60,000 bases of DNA, from the NCBI RefSeq assembly GCF_032854445.1, contig NC_088297.1, forward strand, positions 8,049,375 through 8,109,374, written 5' to 3'. This document shows positions 1 to 60,000 of the stretch, piece by piece. Position numbers and translations under genes: made by a program. The DNA comes from Liolophura sinensis. Its lineage: Eukaryota > Mollusca > Polyplacophora > Chitonida > Chitonidae. Every line of letters begins with the position of its first letter. The stretch's first letter is position 1. The notes beneath the pieces are model-generated. The model saw only the letters and a program-made list of their open reading frames with translations, was not told where the DNA came from and made no database searches.

Positions 1-254
1 GAAATAAACCACACAAATGTGGACAACTATTCTATAATTTGCTAAAAAAAAAAAACAACAACAAAAAAAAAAAGAACGACTGCCAACAATGTTAACAGCA
101 CTGGTATTTTAACAGGAGAGTAGCGTGGACATATTTTGGCGAAATTTAAAGAGCATTACAGTTCAACTTTAACAACCTGGAAATGTACGACATTTTGTAA
201 GTCATGAAATGAAATGTTCATTTCTTTAAGGTATAATATTCAGCTCAGTTGATT

Positions 255-678
255 AACTGTGTGCCACCTCAATGAAGCATTATTTCTCAGCCATTAGACT
301 AAACAAGTGAAACTGTGTGTCACCTCAATAAAGCATTATTTCTCAGCCATTAGACTAAACAAGTGAAACTGTGTGCCACCTCAATGAAGCATTATTTCTC
401 AGACATTAGACTAAACAAGTGAAACTGTGTGCCACCTCAATGAAGCATTATTTCTCAGACATTAGACTAAACAAGTGAAACTGTGTGTCACCTCAATGAA
501 GCATTCTTTCTCAGACATTAGACTAAACAAGTGAAGCATTCTTTCTCAGACATTAGACTAAACAAGTGAAACTGTGTGCCACCTCAATGAAGCATTATTT
601 CTCAGACATTAGACTAAACAAGTGAAACTGTGTGCAACCTCACTAAAGTATTATTTCTCAGACATTAGACTAAACAAG
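255..678. repeat. 56-bp minisatellite, about 7 copies
   Basis: The unit contains GTGTGCCACCTCAATGAAGC and TTAGACTAAACAAGTG. Copies differ by a few bases, and one is shortened near 530. It lies downstream of exon 32, probably in the next intron. Confidence 0.95.
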
Positions 679-767
679 ATGTGACACCTGTCATAGGATA
701 TGGCACCTTGCTGATTAGTTCATACATTTGTTGCCTGACTAAATGTCACGGATCATCAAAAACATAT

Positions 768-1034
768 TTAATTATTTATTTGATTGGTGTTTTATGCCGT
801 ACTCAAAAAAAATTTCACTTATACGATGGCGGCCAGCATTATGGTGGAAGGAAACCGTGCACAGCCCGGGGGAAATTCACGACCATCCCCAGGTTGCTGA
901 AAACCTTCCCACATATGGCCGGAGAGGAAGCCAGCATGAGCTGGACTTGAACTCACAGCGAGTGCATTGGTTAGAGGCTGGTGGGTCATTACGCTGCGCT
1001 AGTGGGCTAACCAACTGAGTCACGGAGGTCCCCT
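768..1034 (-). mobile_element. SINE family A, near full length
   Basis: tRNA-derived SINE. The head on the minus strand has A-box-like TGGCTCAGTTGGTTAGC and B-box-like GAGTTCAAGTCC, then a conserved body, then the tail AACACCAATCAAATAAATAA. Here the A box is GACTCAGTTGGTTAGC. Family recognised by its many copies in this window. Confidence 0.9.
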
Positions 1035-1312
1035 CAAAATTAAAAGTACCAGTTTTAATGTTTTCACTTGTTGGCATCCTATCAATTCAGAAGTCATCAA
1101 TCCACACGGTGGTTTGTCATGTTTATATGATGATCAACTTTCAACTTCTAAATGCCACTTATCACACTTAAAAAGGCAGACATCAGATCAGTTCAAAGCG
1201 ACATTAAATGGTGATAAATACATAGTGAAGGAAATCCACACCAGTTGGTAACGGTGAAATCTCTTCAAAGAACATCTATAGCCTGTTAAACGTTATCACA
1301 TCTGCACTAGTA

Positions 1313-1479
1313 TTTATTTATTTATTTATTTGATTGGTGTTTTATGTCGTACTCAAGAATATTTCACTTATACGACAGCGGCCAGCAGTATAGTGGGAGA
1401 AAACCAGGCAGAGCCCGGGGGAAACACACAACCATTCGCAGGTTGCTGTCAGACCTTCCAATTTACGGCCGGAGGGGAC
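1313..1479 (-). mobile_element. SINE family A, head missing
   Basis: Tail and body to the GGCCGGAGGGG position only. The tRNA head is absent. Confidence 0.88.
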
Positions 1480-1680
1480 ACTAAAATTTATCAAGCAACT
1501 GAACATTTAAGTCATAAATTGCAAGCGCTTTAAAAAAGATTCAGTGTTTGACATTTTGATGAATTTTTGATAATTGATAAATATGGGTCCTGTCTTTTCT
1601 AGTCATATGTCATCATTCACAGAACAAAAACTTTAATTTTCTTTAAACACTGAAGCATTAAAAATCTTCATTTAACATAC

Positions 1681-51821
<50,141 letters not shown>

Positions 51822-52831
51822 GTTGTATGTAAAAGTCATGTGACATTTCTGTCCGACACACAAGGGAGGTAATTCTTCCCAACCACCTCTTTCGCTTTGC
51901 ATCAGTGACAACCAGTAAGACACAGACACCCATTACAACTTTCGTTTTTCAGTAGGACGATTGTAGTTCTGTGTATTTTAGGGTGTAAAGTCTTCTTTTG
52001 CTGCCAGCCTGCCGTTTTTGGTGTACAGGTGCATGCTTGGTATCAAAATAATGGAAATTGCCTAAGCTTTGGGCAGGTATGAGTTTTAATGATGAAAGTT
52101 TGAAATTCTGGTCGAGAGGACACAAGGAGACAGGTGGTGATGAGGCTGCGAGTGAGTTCCCTTGGCGTTGCTAGTCACCCCTCCCAGCTGCCGGCATAGA
52201 AAGGTCCAGATTTTGACGGTCAACTTATGTCAAGATTTTTATGGGTTCTTTCTCACAGGCTGGACCAGGTATGCACCAAAACTTATTGGCCTCCGAATGT
52301 TTGGGACTGAGCTACAGCGCTAAACGTTAACATTGTCGCTTATGGAAAACTAATGACGATCTGTTGCCAGTAGTGCTCTACATGTGCACAATTTTCGTGT
52401 TTTTCCTGACATTACATCAAAATTTTAGAAAATTCAACAAAACGATGTTGAATAACAATTAAAATTTTCCCAATTGAAAGATGTATTGTGAGAATTGAAA
52501 GAAGCACGGATTGACTGTCTTGTGTTCCTGCTCATTTTTTGGCTGCCCAATGTCAAAGCATTGGGGAAAGGGTCACTTTTTGCCACTTCGCTAGCCACCA
52601 GTAAGGCCTAGTTGTAAAAAATAACGTCGCGAAAGCTGTGTAGAAATACCCAGACTATCTGGAAAGCTGAAAATTATACAAATCCAACGGTTCCAAAATC
52701 GCTGATAGCGGTTCAAAAACAAGTATTTTCCTAGGCAATAACGTTGGGAGGACCGTTTTCTTCACCTACGCCGTTTGTCACAAAGAAGATTGTTTCTAGC
52801 TTCAGACCCGTCTCACAGAATACACAAGGAG
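51822..52831. promoter_or_regulatory. Putative divergent promoter region between WASHC2 and the secreted-peptide ORF
   Basis: About 1 kb separates the minus-strand WASHC2 ATG from the plus-strand ATG at 52,832. It is free of SINEs and minisatellites, unlike the flanks, which fits selection for a promoter. I see no clear TATA box. The WASHC2 5' UTR should occupy the left part. The claim is from position, not from motifs. Confidence 0.4.
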
Positions 52832-52860
52832 ATGTCAACTGACATGGAAACAATTAAAGA
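52832..52860 (+). CDS. Secreted-peptide ORF exon 1
   Basis: 29 nt, ATG to phase 2. It encodes MSTDMETIK plus two bases of a Glu codon, then the perfect donor GTAAGT at 52,861. A second in-frame ATG at 52,844 could be the true start. Confidence 0.5.
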
Positions 52861-55800
52861 GTAAGTAATAAGACATTATATACTGAAACAGCTTCCAGTT
52901 ATTGACACGCAGCAGATGTATATTCTAAGCGTGTTGAATTATGTCAGCATTTCAAAAAAATAAATTGCTGGGGAACTGGGGAGGAGCTCCGTGGCACACG
53001 TGGTTAACACGCCAGCGCGGCGCAATGACCCAGCAGCCTTTCACCAATGCGGTCGCTGTGAGTTCAAGTCCAGCTCATGCTTGTTTCCTCTCTGGCCGAA
53101 GATACGGATGGTCGTGGGATTCGCCGTGGTTTGCCTTCTTTCCTCCCACCGTTTAAGTGAAATATTCTTGAGTACAGCGCAAAACACCAATCAAATAAAT
53201 AAACAAATAAATAATAATAATAAAAAACCCACTAAAATCCCTGTTAGAACAATCCCTGTTATTTTTATTTTTTAAAATGATTATGATGTCACGCGAGGAA
53301 ATAAAGTGTTCTTGAAACCAAGCTTCCGTGGAGTTCAGCCTTATTCTAACAGCATTTTATCGGCAATACACACATGGAAGCAGTCCAACACATCGATATT
53401 ACATTTACCATTATGTGTAGAGCTTGTGACGTTTGTGGCGATTTTGGTCACGTAGTGAATACTACATGTATATGCTGAATATAGACAGAATACAGTGCTA
53501 CTGAATCCGCAACAGAAGTTTGTATAGAGTAGGCCTATTAAAACATTGAACGGTCAGAGTTATCACTGAAAAACATACGGTGCCTTATTGGATTAAGTAA
53601 TTATTAAATCAAAGCCTTCAAGCAATAAATGTTACTTACCCCTTGTGAATGAGTCTGGGATTAAGTTGCCCCAAGACTATAATAGAACGCAGATGGAAAA
53701 TTTAGATCCAAATATTATGTAGTAAAACTCACGGTTACAAATAAAGTCTGCGTGGTGGAGCTTTTACGAAAGTTCTTATTTCAAGGGCTGTCTGTATATC
53801 GAGTTTAGTATATGTTGCTACCATGAAATGTTTTGAAAACAAGTATTGCAAACATATTAACAGTGAGCTATATAAATTGATATGGAATATGGGTAAATAA
53901 AGACGTGTAATGATTATAACAGCATTGTTTTTGGTGGACAAAACCTACTCACCGGCTTCTGTTTTAATAAACAAAGCCTTAAAATTTATTAAGCTCCACA
54001 AATATTATTCCGAAGTGCAGGGATTTTGTAAAACCATTCCATCATTTTATTTCAACGAACAACTGCCGATTGCTGACAGATCTTTCTAGGAGTACCCTCT
54101 CAGCTCCTCCCAGCTCCTGCAGTTTTTAACAGAATAATCTACCAGAATGACAGAATATATCCAATAATCACTCAAACAGCAGACTTTCTTTTAAATTTAA
54201 CAGATTATTTTCTGAGTGTGCATGTAGGACCGTGCTGGATAACGTATAACTACATGAGATTCCCGACTGAAATAACCTTGGCCAAAGCGGTACAGCCAAT
54301 TGTTCATTGTTGTCATTTTTGATGACGTTTTGCGAGCAAGCAGGTGACGTTTTTTTTTTTTTTGTTTTTTTTGTTTTTTTTTTATGACGATTTGCGGGCA
54401 AGCAGGTGACGTTGTTTTGATGACGTTCTGCGGACAGGCAGGTGACGTCTTACTCATGCCTTCCAAGAGAAAGGTGGTCAATCCGTCTGAGGTGCGGAAA
54501 AGTGTACCCAATTAGGGAGGTCCATACCCATATTTGCCAGTAAACCTGAGTCTACAGCTCATAGATGTTGATCACAATTACTAAGAGCTGCTTGTTCAGT
54601 GGCTGTAGGTGATTCTTTAATTTCATCCCACGGGTTCTGTCCGCTTTTCCTCCCACCGTTATGCCGGCTGCCGTCGTATTAGTGAAGTATTCTAAAACCC
54701 CAATCAAATGAATAAATAAACATTTAATTTACCAAGAAGGTTTATAAGGAGCTGGTAACTTTTCGTTGGGATCTTAGTTTGACTGGTGAAGAGCTTTTCT
54801 TTGTACCCCAGGCATTCGATTTTCCCCAGTCTATAAAATGGTCTAATAGATAAATTCAACATGAACAATTTTCCGTATACATTATAACCCTGGTATAAAT
54901 GACACATTATTCAGTACGGTGCTGAAAATGTATAAATCAATACATAAATAAGTAATGAAAATAGCCTTCCAAAAAAGCAACCTACAGATGGTTTGTCATA
55001 TGATTAGATTTCTGTACTTCATAGTGGGATAGTTGATTTAGTCCGCTGTCATATTCAGCCAAATTCCACAGTGAAAAAGTTGGAATGTCCGTAATCATGA
55101 AGCACCCACTTGAAGCTCATTCATGGGTGACACCAAATCACAAGTGGATTTGCACCGCAACATTTGGTGTCACCTTTACGTTTCTTTTTTTACTGTGCTG
55201 TAACTCAGCCCTAAAACGTTCTATCGTCAATATACCAGCCCGGATAGCACAGCCATTGTGATCATTGACGTCACTTGAATTAAATTTTTCACTTTACATA
55301 ATTCTGTTTAAGAATTGGACCTTTTAATTTGCTATTATTTAAGGTTTTACGCTTTAAAAGAGGAAGTTGTAATTTCATTGCTGGGTGTTCAGCATGAAGG
55401 GGATAGTGCAACGACTGGTTGACCCGTATCAGTGTAATGGCTCGGGCGTTGCGGCTTAGGCTACTTGCCGTCCGTAAGTCCTATCAGTGAAACAGCACTA
55501 GATAAAAAAAAACGGTGGAAATCCTTCCTGCAACTAGGAGGCACATTAAAACGTACATGCACCCGAAGGATTCCTTCGTCGTCATATGACTGAAAAATTG
55601 TTGAATACGACCCCAAGCACTCACTCTATCGTCAATAAGCATTCCTGCCTACGTTGCCTAACATGTCACAAAGCAGCAATAAATATCTTGACATAGACCA
55701 GTTGATCGTCTTCATGTGTATTGTATTTAATTTTATATATTTCTTTTTTTTCTCTCTCTTTTCCTTTTCTCCAGTTCTCAAATTAAAAAGGAGCATCTTA

Positions 55801-57541
55801 AGCGGTATCACCCTGGTTGTTTTTATGCAAATATAATATATAACTTAATGACTACATGTCGCCATTTCTCATCTTTCCGTATAAATGAATATAACCATCT
55901 ATATGAAATTTATGGTGAATTAAATTGAAATTAATCAGTCCAAACCTGAACCTTTCTATTAATTCAACATAAAGATTGTGCGGGGCGTCCGCGGCTTAGC
56001 TGATTAGCGCGCTAGCGCAGCGTAATGACTTGGGAGCCTCTCACCAATGCGGTCGCTGTGAGTTCAAGTCCAGCTCATGGTGGCTTCCTCTCCGGCCGTA
56101 AGTGGGAAGGTCTGCCAGCTGCCTGCGGATGGCCATGGGTTTTACCCGGACTTTGCCCGTTTTCCTGCCACCATAATGCTGACCGCCGTCGTAAAAGTGA
56201 AATATTGTTGAGTACGGCGTAAAACACCAATCAAATAAATCAGTTAAATAAAAAAAGAATGATTGTGCTAGAGGAACAGGATACTATGTTTAATATGGCA
56301 GTGTGATGTGATAACACGATGCATGTTAACGTCATTCACACAACAGGCTTTCTGTTAATATTTAGAGATTTTTTTTTTTGGGTGTTATACGCTGATTAAA
56401 AATTCCTCATTATTTTTGGGGCTGAAGATCTGGTGTTTAGTAAGTACAAACTGGTCAGTCGGATAATAAAAAGATCGATACTTTGTTATAAAATGAGTTA
56501 CAATATAATTTCATGCCTGATAAGATCACATTTACCCGTTACATCTACCCGTGATTGTTATCTGAAATACTAGTACCCGATGACTATGTACATATTGATC
56601 TTTTCTAGACCTGTGGGCCTTTGTAAGGCCCATGTGACAACTTCTGCTTCTATCTTAATATTCATTGAGGACAGTCGTTGCTAAGCCCCGTTTAACTCTC
56701 TCAACAGGTTTCTAACAGTGCTTGTCCTGACGTGTCTTGTCTGTCAACAAAACTATGGTGAGTTAGCTACTGCTGAAATATTCTAAGACTAACAAGGTCG
56801 GAGATATAGATGTAGATGTCGCACTTTTCATTTGCTTCATTTATTTTCTGGTTTATTGTCTGCTTTTAATAGACCTATTACTTCTGATCATTCTAATCAA
56901 GTCTTATGTACATCTCACAGATAGGATACACCATTTGTGTATGTAGGCCCACATCTGTGTTAAATAATTATGTTAAAATTAAATTAAATTAAATTCCGGC
57001 CACGGAGGCCGAGGAGGAAGTCTAGGGAGGCTGGACGATTGGGGCTAGTTGAGGAGGTGGTTAGCATGCAAGCGCGGCGTAATGACCAGCAAGGAGCCCC
57101 GTAACATGTACTGTTGTGATTTATTTATTTATTTGACTGGTGTTTTACGCCGTATACTCAAGAATATTCCACTTACGTATCACGGTGTCCACGCAGCATT
57201 ATGGTGGGAGGAAACTGGGCAGAGTGATGACATGATGACATGCACACATATAGCTTGAGATATACACTTTCGGCGTCAGGCATGCATGGTTAAAACGCCA
57301 TGCAGGCCACCAGCAATAGTTTACACTTGACTCTCTGTGGATGGTTATACTAAGCTTATTGTAAAACCGCTGGCATATTTCACACTGTCAAATTAACCCT
57401 TAGTGCTTTCTAGTCGCTGAATAAATTATTTTTCCATGTCTCCATTTGAAATACCTTGTAGCTCGTGCTATTCAAAAGCTGAGGCGATTTCCATGCGGTG
57501 CAGGGCCATTTGAAAAGTTCACGACTCTCTCTATACTCTGA
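52832..57541 (+). CDS. Candidate small secreted peptide, three exons, 52 residues
   Basis: Three exons join in frame. 52,832-52,860 has the start and donor GA|GTAAGT. 56,708-56,757 has acceptor CTCTCTCAACAG and donor TATG|GTGAGT. 57,462-57,541 has acceptor ACCTTGTAG and ends at TGA. The N-terminus has a charged start (METIK), a hydrophobic core (FLTVLVLTCLVC) and a polar region with likely cleavage near NYA, so it should be a signal peptide. The mature part begins RAIQKLRRFPCGAG and is about 25 residues with one Cys. I do not recognise a family. Exons 1 and 2 are better supported than exon 3, and the real gene could use other downstream exons. Transcript data are needed to trust the model. 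Confidence 0.45.
52981..53224 (+). mobile_element. SINE family A, near full length
   Basis: Head GGAGCTCCGTGGCACACG, B box GAGTTCAAGTCC and tail AATCAAATAAATAAAC. It lies in the first intron of the secreted-peptide ORF, in sense orientation. Confidence 0.9.
53230..54626. other. Large intron of the plus-strand ORF, unique part
   Basis: It holds a threefold imperfect repeat of GACGTTTTGCGAGCAAGCAGG-like sequence near 54,320-54,450 with poly-T tracts. No exon supported. Confidence 0.5.
54627..54721 (+). mobile_element. SINE family A 3' fragment
   Basis: CCACGGGTTCTGTCCGC to AATCAAATGAATAAATAAA. Confidence 0.85.
55345..55628 (+). mobile_element. SINE family B, head diverged
   Basis: GAGGAAGTTGTAATTTC, GTTCAGCATGAAGGGGATAG and the tail CCCCAAGCACTCACTC. 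Confidence 0.87.
55980..56250 (+). mobile_element. SINE family A, full length
   Basis: Head CGGGGCGTCCGCGGCTTAGC, B box GAGTTCAAGTCC and tail AATCAAATAAATCAG. It lies in the same intron as the previous plus-strand copies. Confidence 0.92.
56708..56757 (+). CDS. Secreted-peptide ORF exon 2 (signal-peptide core)
   Basis: 50 nt, phase 2 to 1. It encodes FLTVLVLTCLVCQQNY. Both splice sites match consensus, with a pyrimidine tract (TTTAACTCTCTCAACAG) upstream. Confidence 0.5.
57000..57222. mobile_element. SINE family A composite, two fragments in opposite orientation
   Basis: A plus-strand head remnant (GGTTAGCATGCAAGCGCGGCG, to about 57,105) is followed by a minus-strand tail fragment at 57,119-57,222. 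Confidence 0.7.
57462..57541 (+). CDS. Secreted-peptide ORF possible terminal exon
   Basis: It enters in phase 1 after ACCTTGTAG, reads RAIQKLRRFPCGAGPF then EKFTTLSIL and stops at TGA (57,539-57,541). No good donor lies before the stop. The weakest is GCG|GTGCAG at 57,497. The LTR-like segment begins about 80 bp later. Confidence 0.35.
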
Positions 57542-57599
57542 TTGTGCTTACACAAAAACCTCGAGGTAAAGGCTGGGTAAATTTTCAGTTTGACCATCA

Positions 57600-58510
57600 G
57601 AGATTAAGCGTGGATTTTGCTGTTGTTACGACCCAAACTGTCTGTATTATAAAGAGATGGCTTGTTCGAAATACACGACAGTTTAGCCACACAAAAAGTA
57701 ACCAAAACCAGCAGATTTTATTTGACAACAATTTATTAGCTTAACAAGAACAGATAATAAGACTTATACAAATACTAAAGTACTTAAGTTTAACAAGAAA
57801 AGTTAGTGGTATCTATACAAATACTAAAGTACTTACGGTGTCAAGTCCAAACAGACGCATATATTCCACAATATATATACCACACAGGCATAAATGCTCA
57901 GAGGCAAATTCACAAGAGGGAAAATCCACAGTATAACTGAGTATATGACGAAATATACACAAAATTCCACAGACAGGGTCCGTGTTCTAATAAGCACTGT
58001 GTATACAAGAGCACAAATTTAACATACAAGTTCAGACTGAATAAGTGCTCGGTGGAGATAGGATATAAAAAAGCCAGAGGCTATAGAGACACCAAAATTC
58101 AGCACAAATGGCCTACTAAAGTAATACACAGCAAAAGCATCTAAGCTCTCAATAATTCTCCTTTCTCCGTTCTCTGTTCTCCCCGTTTGACCTGCTTTTA
58201 TAGGTCTTATATAGCCTGGTCTAGAATAAGAAAATTCATGAACACGTATTGTAAACAAACATGCACCGAACTGCGCGTATTCTGGAACATTCTAAGGTAG
58301 AGGCAGACAGCAGGCCCTGAACTCAGCATATGTAAACAGTGACAAGCTATATTTAGAAACTGACGGCAGTCGTGCACATAACACTGTCAACTAGCACATT
58401 GCCACTTTGATCGTCAGTTATGCGTTCCCCGGTGCAACCAGACTCGAAACACTACTAACGGGTACGTGAAATTATGATTTCTCGTTCAGAATTATCTCAC
58501 AGGGGAACTC
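57600..58510 (-). mobile_element. Possible solo LTR or TE promoter segment
   Basis: Read on the minus strand, this unique-looking block carries a TATA box (GGCTATATAAGACC at about 58,211-58,224), then a purine-rich leader with GAGAACAGAGAACGGAGA. The strand end reads GTCGTAACAACA, like many LTR ends. An internal 24-bp stretch is repeated near 57,765 and 57,815. I could not match target-site duplications, so the boundaries are guesses and a plain minus-strand promoter remains possible. Confidence 0.3.
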
Positions 58511-58539
58511 TTTCAACTATTAGAGAATTTGAGAGGTGT

Positions 58540-58622
58540 GTATGTATTCCTGGGGTTTTACGTCGTACTTAACAGCCTTTTAGTCATATGACGACGATGA
58601 TTCATCAGGTGTATGTACATAC
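58540..58622 (-). mobile_element. SINE family B tail fragment, diverged
   Basis: GGGGTTTTACGTCGTACTTAA, TAGTCATATGACGACGATG. The diverged fragment at 10,818-10,890 (plus) is comparable. Confidence 0.6.
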
Positions 58623-58624
58623 TC

Positions 58625-59148
58625 TGTCGTCCATGCCGCCAAAGTGCTGCAACCACTGAAGTATCATGCAGATGACATTGTTTGTTTTTCATTCTTTTAT
58701 CTCTCTGTTCCATTGGCTTTTATCGTCAGAGTCACTTTTATACAGAGTGACTGCTGAAATAGTAAGGGCTGGCTCATAGCGAGTCAGAGTTGTAACCGTC
58801 TGAGTCAGCTTTTTGTTAAGTAGGCTACCCGATTGTTCTTGTGTGGTTTAGGCAATATACATGTAGACTTGTGTGAAATGTGTTAAACCATGGTGCAAGA
58901 AGACATGTAATTTGCCACTGTTTAATCATTTACATGAACAGTTAGAATAAAATCCTTACTGAGGTAAATTGACAAGAAGTCGTATTTCACACTCCTATTC
59001 GTGTGAACGTCACACTGTCGTCAGTGTTCTGCTTTTACTGTCTATGATGTCTTTATTTTGTATTTCTGCATAAACCAACATTCTGTTTGACTAAGCATTC
59101 CCGAGGCCTGATCCTTTTGCATTATTTCCATGTATCAATGACGAGGTG
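58625..59148. other. Sequence between LTR-like segment and LINE
   Basis: Nothing recognised. It may include the 5' part of the decayed LINE. Confidence 0.45.
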
Positions 59149-59149
59149 G

Positions 59150-60000
59150 GTTTTTAGCCTTGTATATTAGTGACACAATTAACTCTTATAACATGAGAAA
59201 AGACATTTCTTATATCGAAGATAATGGTTGCTATGAAAATCTTCTTGTTGAAGTTGAACCGTGGGGTAAAGTTTATCTTGCTGGAATTGCATATCGGTCG
59301 CCTGGCGAAGGTGTAATTGGGTTTATTGAGCACCCATCATTTATTTTACAAAAGTGTCAGCGTGAAAAGAAAAAGTTTGTAATCATGGGAGGTTTTAATA
59401 TCCACTTGCTTAAAACAGTTCACCATCAGCTTTCATTCAAACCATGGCCTCGTATTATTTCTTCCGCCAGACCTCTAAACCAACAAGAGTTCAGTCTCGC
59501 TCTGCCACCTTAATTGATGATATCTTTACATACTTTCATAATAACTATCTTCTCTCTGGAATCCTGTTAACTGATATCACTGACCACTTTCCAATATTCC
59601 ATATTCTTAAAACCTCATACTCACTCAAACCATTAATACACACTGTAAATATCAGAAAGTATACTAAAACCGAACAGGAATTATGCAAGCAACAAATACA
59701 AGAAACTTACCGGGATACGATCCTAGCAGAGATTTCAAATGTCAATGTGTGGGTATTGATACTTTCTGTGATAAATTTTTAGACATTCATAACAGGTGCA
59801 TCCAGGTCACTACTTTCCCTGATATTAAAACTCGCAATATTAAACCATGGGTTATGACCTGTATGCTTATATCCATTTACGAAAAGAACGTGCTTTATCG
59901 ATTACAACTACCAAATAAAGACCAAGAAACAAGGAAACAATACAGGGTATACCGTAACAAACTCAACTCACTTTTATGCAATGCTCGCAAGACATATTTT
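59150..60000 (+). pseudogene. Non-LTR retrotransposon (LINE) ORF2 fragment, endonuclease region, frameshifted
   Basis: Translations in three frames in turn give a LINE-type apurinic endonuclease: LYISDTIN at the start, AGIAYRSPGEG (usual VVYRPP), IMGGFNIHLL (usual MGDFN), RVQSRSATLIDDIFT, SGILLTDITDHFPIFHIL (usual SDH), then KPWVMTC and YRNKLNSLL leading toward the linker before reverse transcriptase. Two frame changes and an internal deletion show it is dead. The style suggests a Jockey/CR1-like clade, which I cannot settle. It continues off the right edge. Confidence 0.85.

Noticed and set aside
58019-58258. Minus-strand 79-codon gene after a TATA box
   Set aside because: It has no homology and sits where an LTR leader would be. 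Left as part of the LTR-like segment.

Overview
The window is animal nuclear DNA, most likely from a mollusc or another lophotrochozoan. It has long introns, GT-AG splice sites, tRNA-derived SINEs, a non-LTR retrotransposon fragment, (TA)n tracts and an unusual number of minisatellites. The mollusc assignment rests on the general look of the SINE families and is inference. There is no bacterial, phage or CRISPR content.

Layout. Almost everything from the left edge to 51,821 is one minus-strand gene. It encodes the FAM21/WASHC2 subunit of the WASH actin-nucleation complex on endosomes. I placed 32 coding exons by splice sites, phase continuity and homology. They cover about 1,387 codons, from the start codon (51,821) through the conserved N-terminal head domain, the long acidic LFa-repeat tail that binds retromer, and the capping-protein-binding motif. 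The last C-terminal exons lie off the left edge. Most tail exons carry one LFa module, and several pairs look like old exon duplications. Six single-base indels break the reading frame. Five of them fall in four consecutive exons (29.6-34.0 kb), so local assembly error is more likely than a dead gene.

Introns. More than half of the longer introns hold their own minisatellite, with units of 17, 28, 29, 34, 38, 39, 42/84, 53, 56, 119 or 163 bp. Several arrays run right up to a splice site. One (43.03-43.51 kb) repeats the exon 9 5' splice site itself. Another (23.4-25.2 kb) is a 28-bp array that grew inside one unit of a 163-bp array. About three dozen copies of tRNA-derived SINE family A and several of families B, C and D are scattered through. 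There are also two candidate DNA-transposon/MITE insertions (9.05-9.68 kb and 11.42-12.62 kb).

Right flank. About 1 kb upstream of the WASHC2 start codon, on the plus strand, three small exons (52,832-52,860; 56,708-56,757; 57,462-57,541) join in frame to encode a 52-residue peptide with a clear N-terminal signal sequence. This is a candidate unannotated secreted-peptide gene divergent from WASHC2. Beyond it are an LTR-like segment with a TATA box (57.6-58.5 kb, minus) and the decayed endonuclease part of a LINE (59.15-60 kb, plus).

I see no operon-like system or defence system. The most unusual features are the splice-site minisatellites, the nested satellite and the small spliced secreted-peptide ORF.
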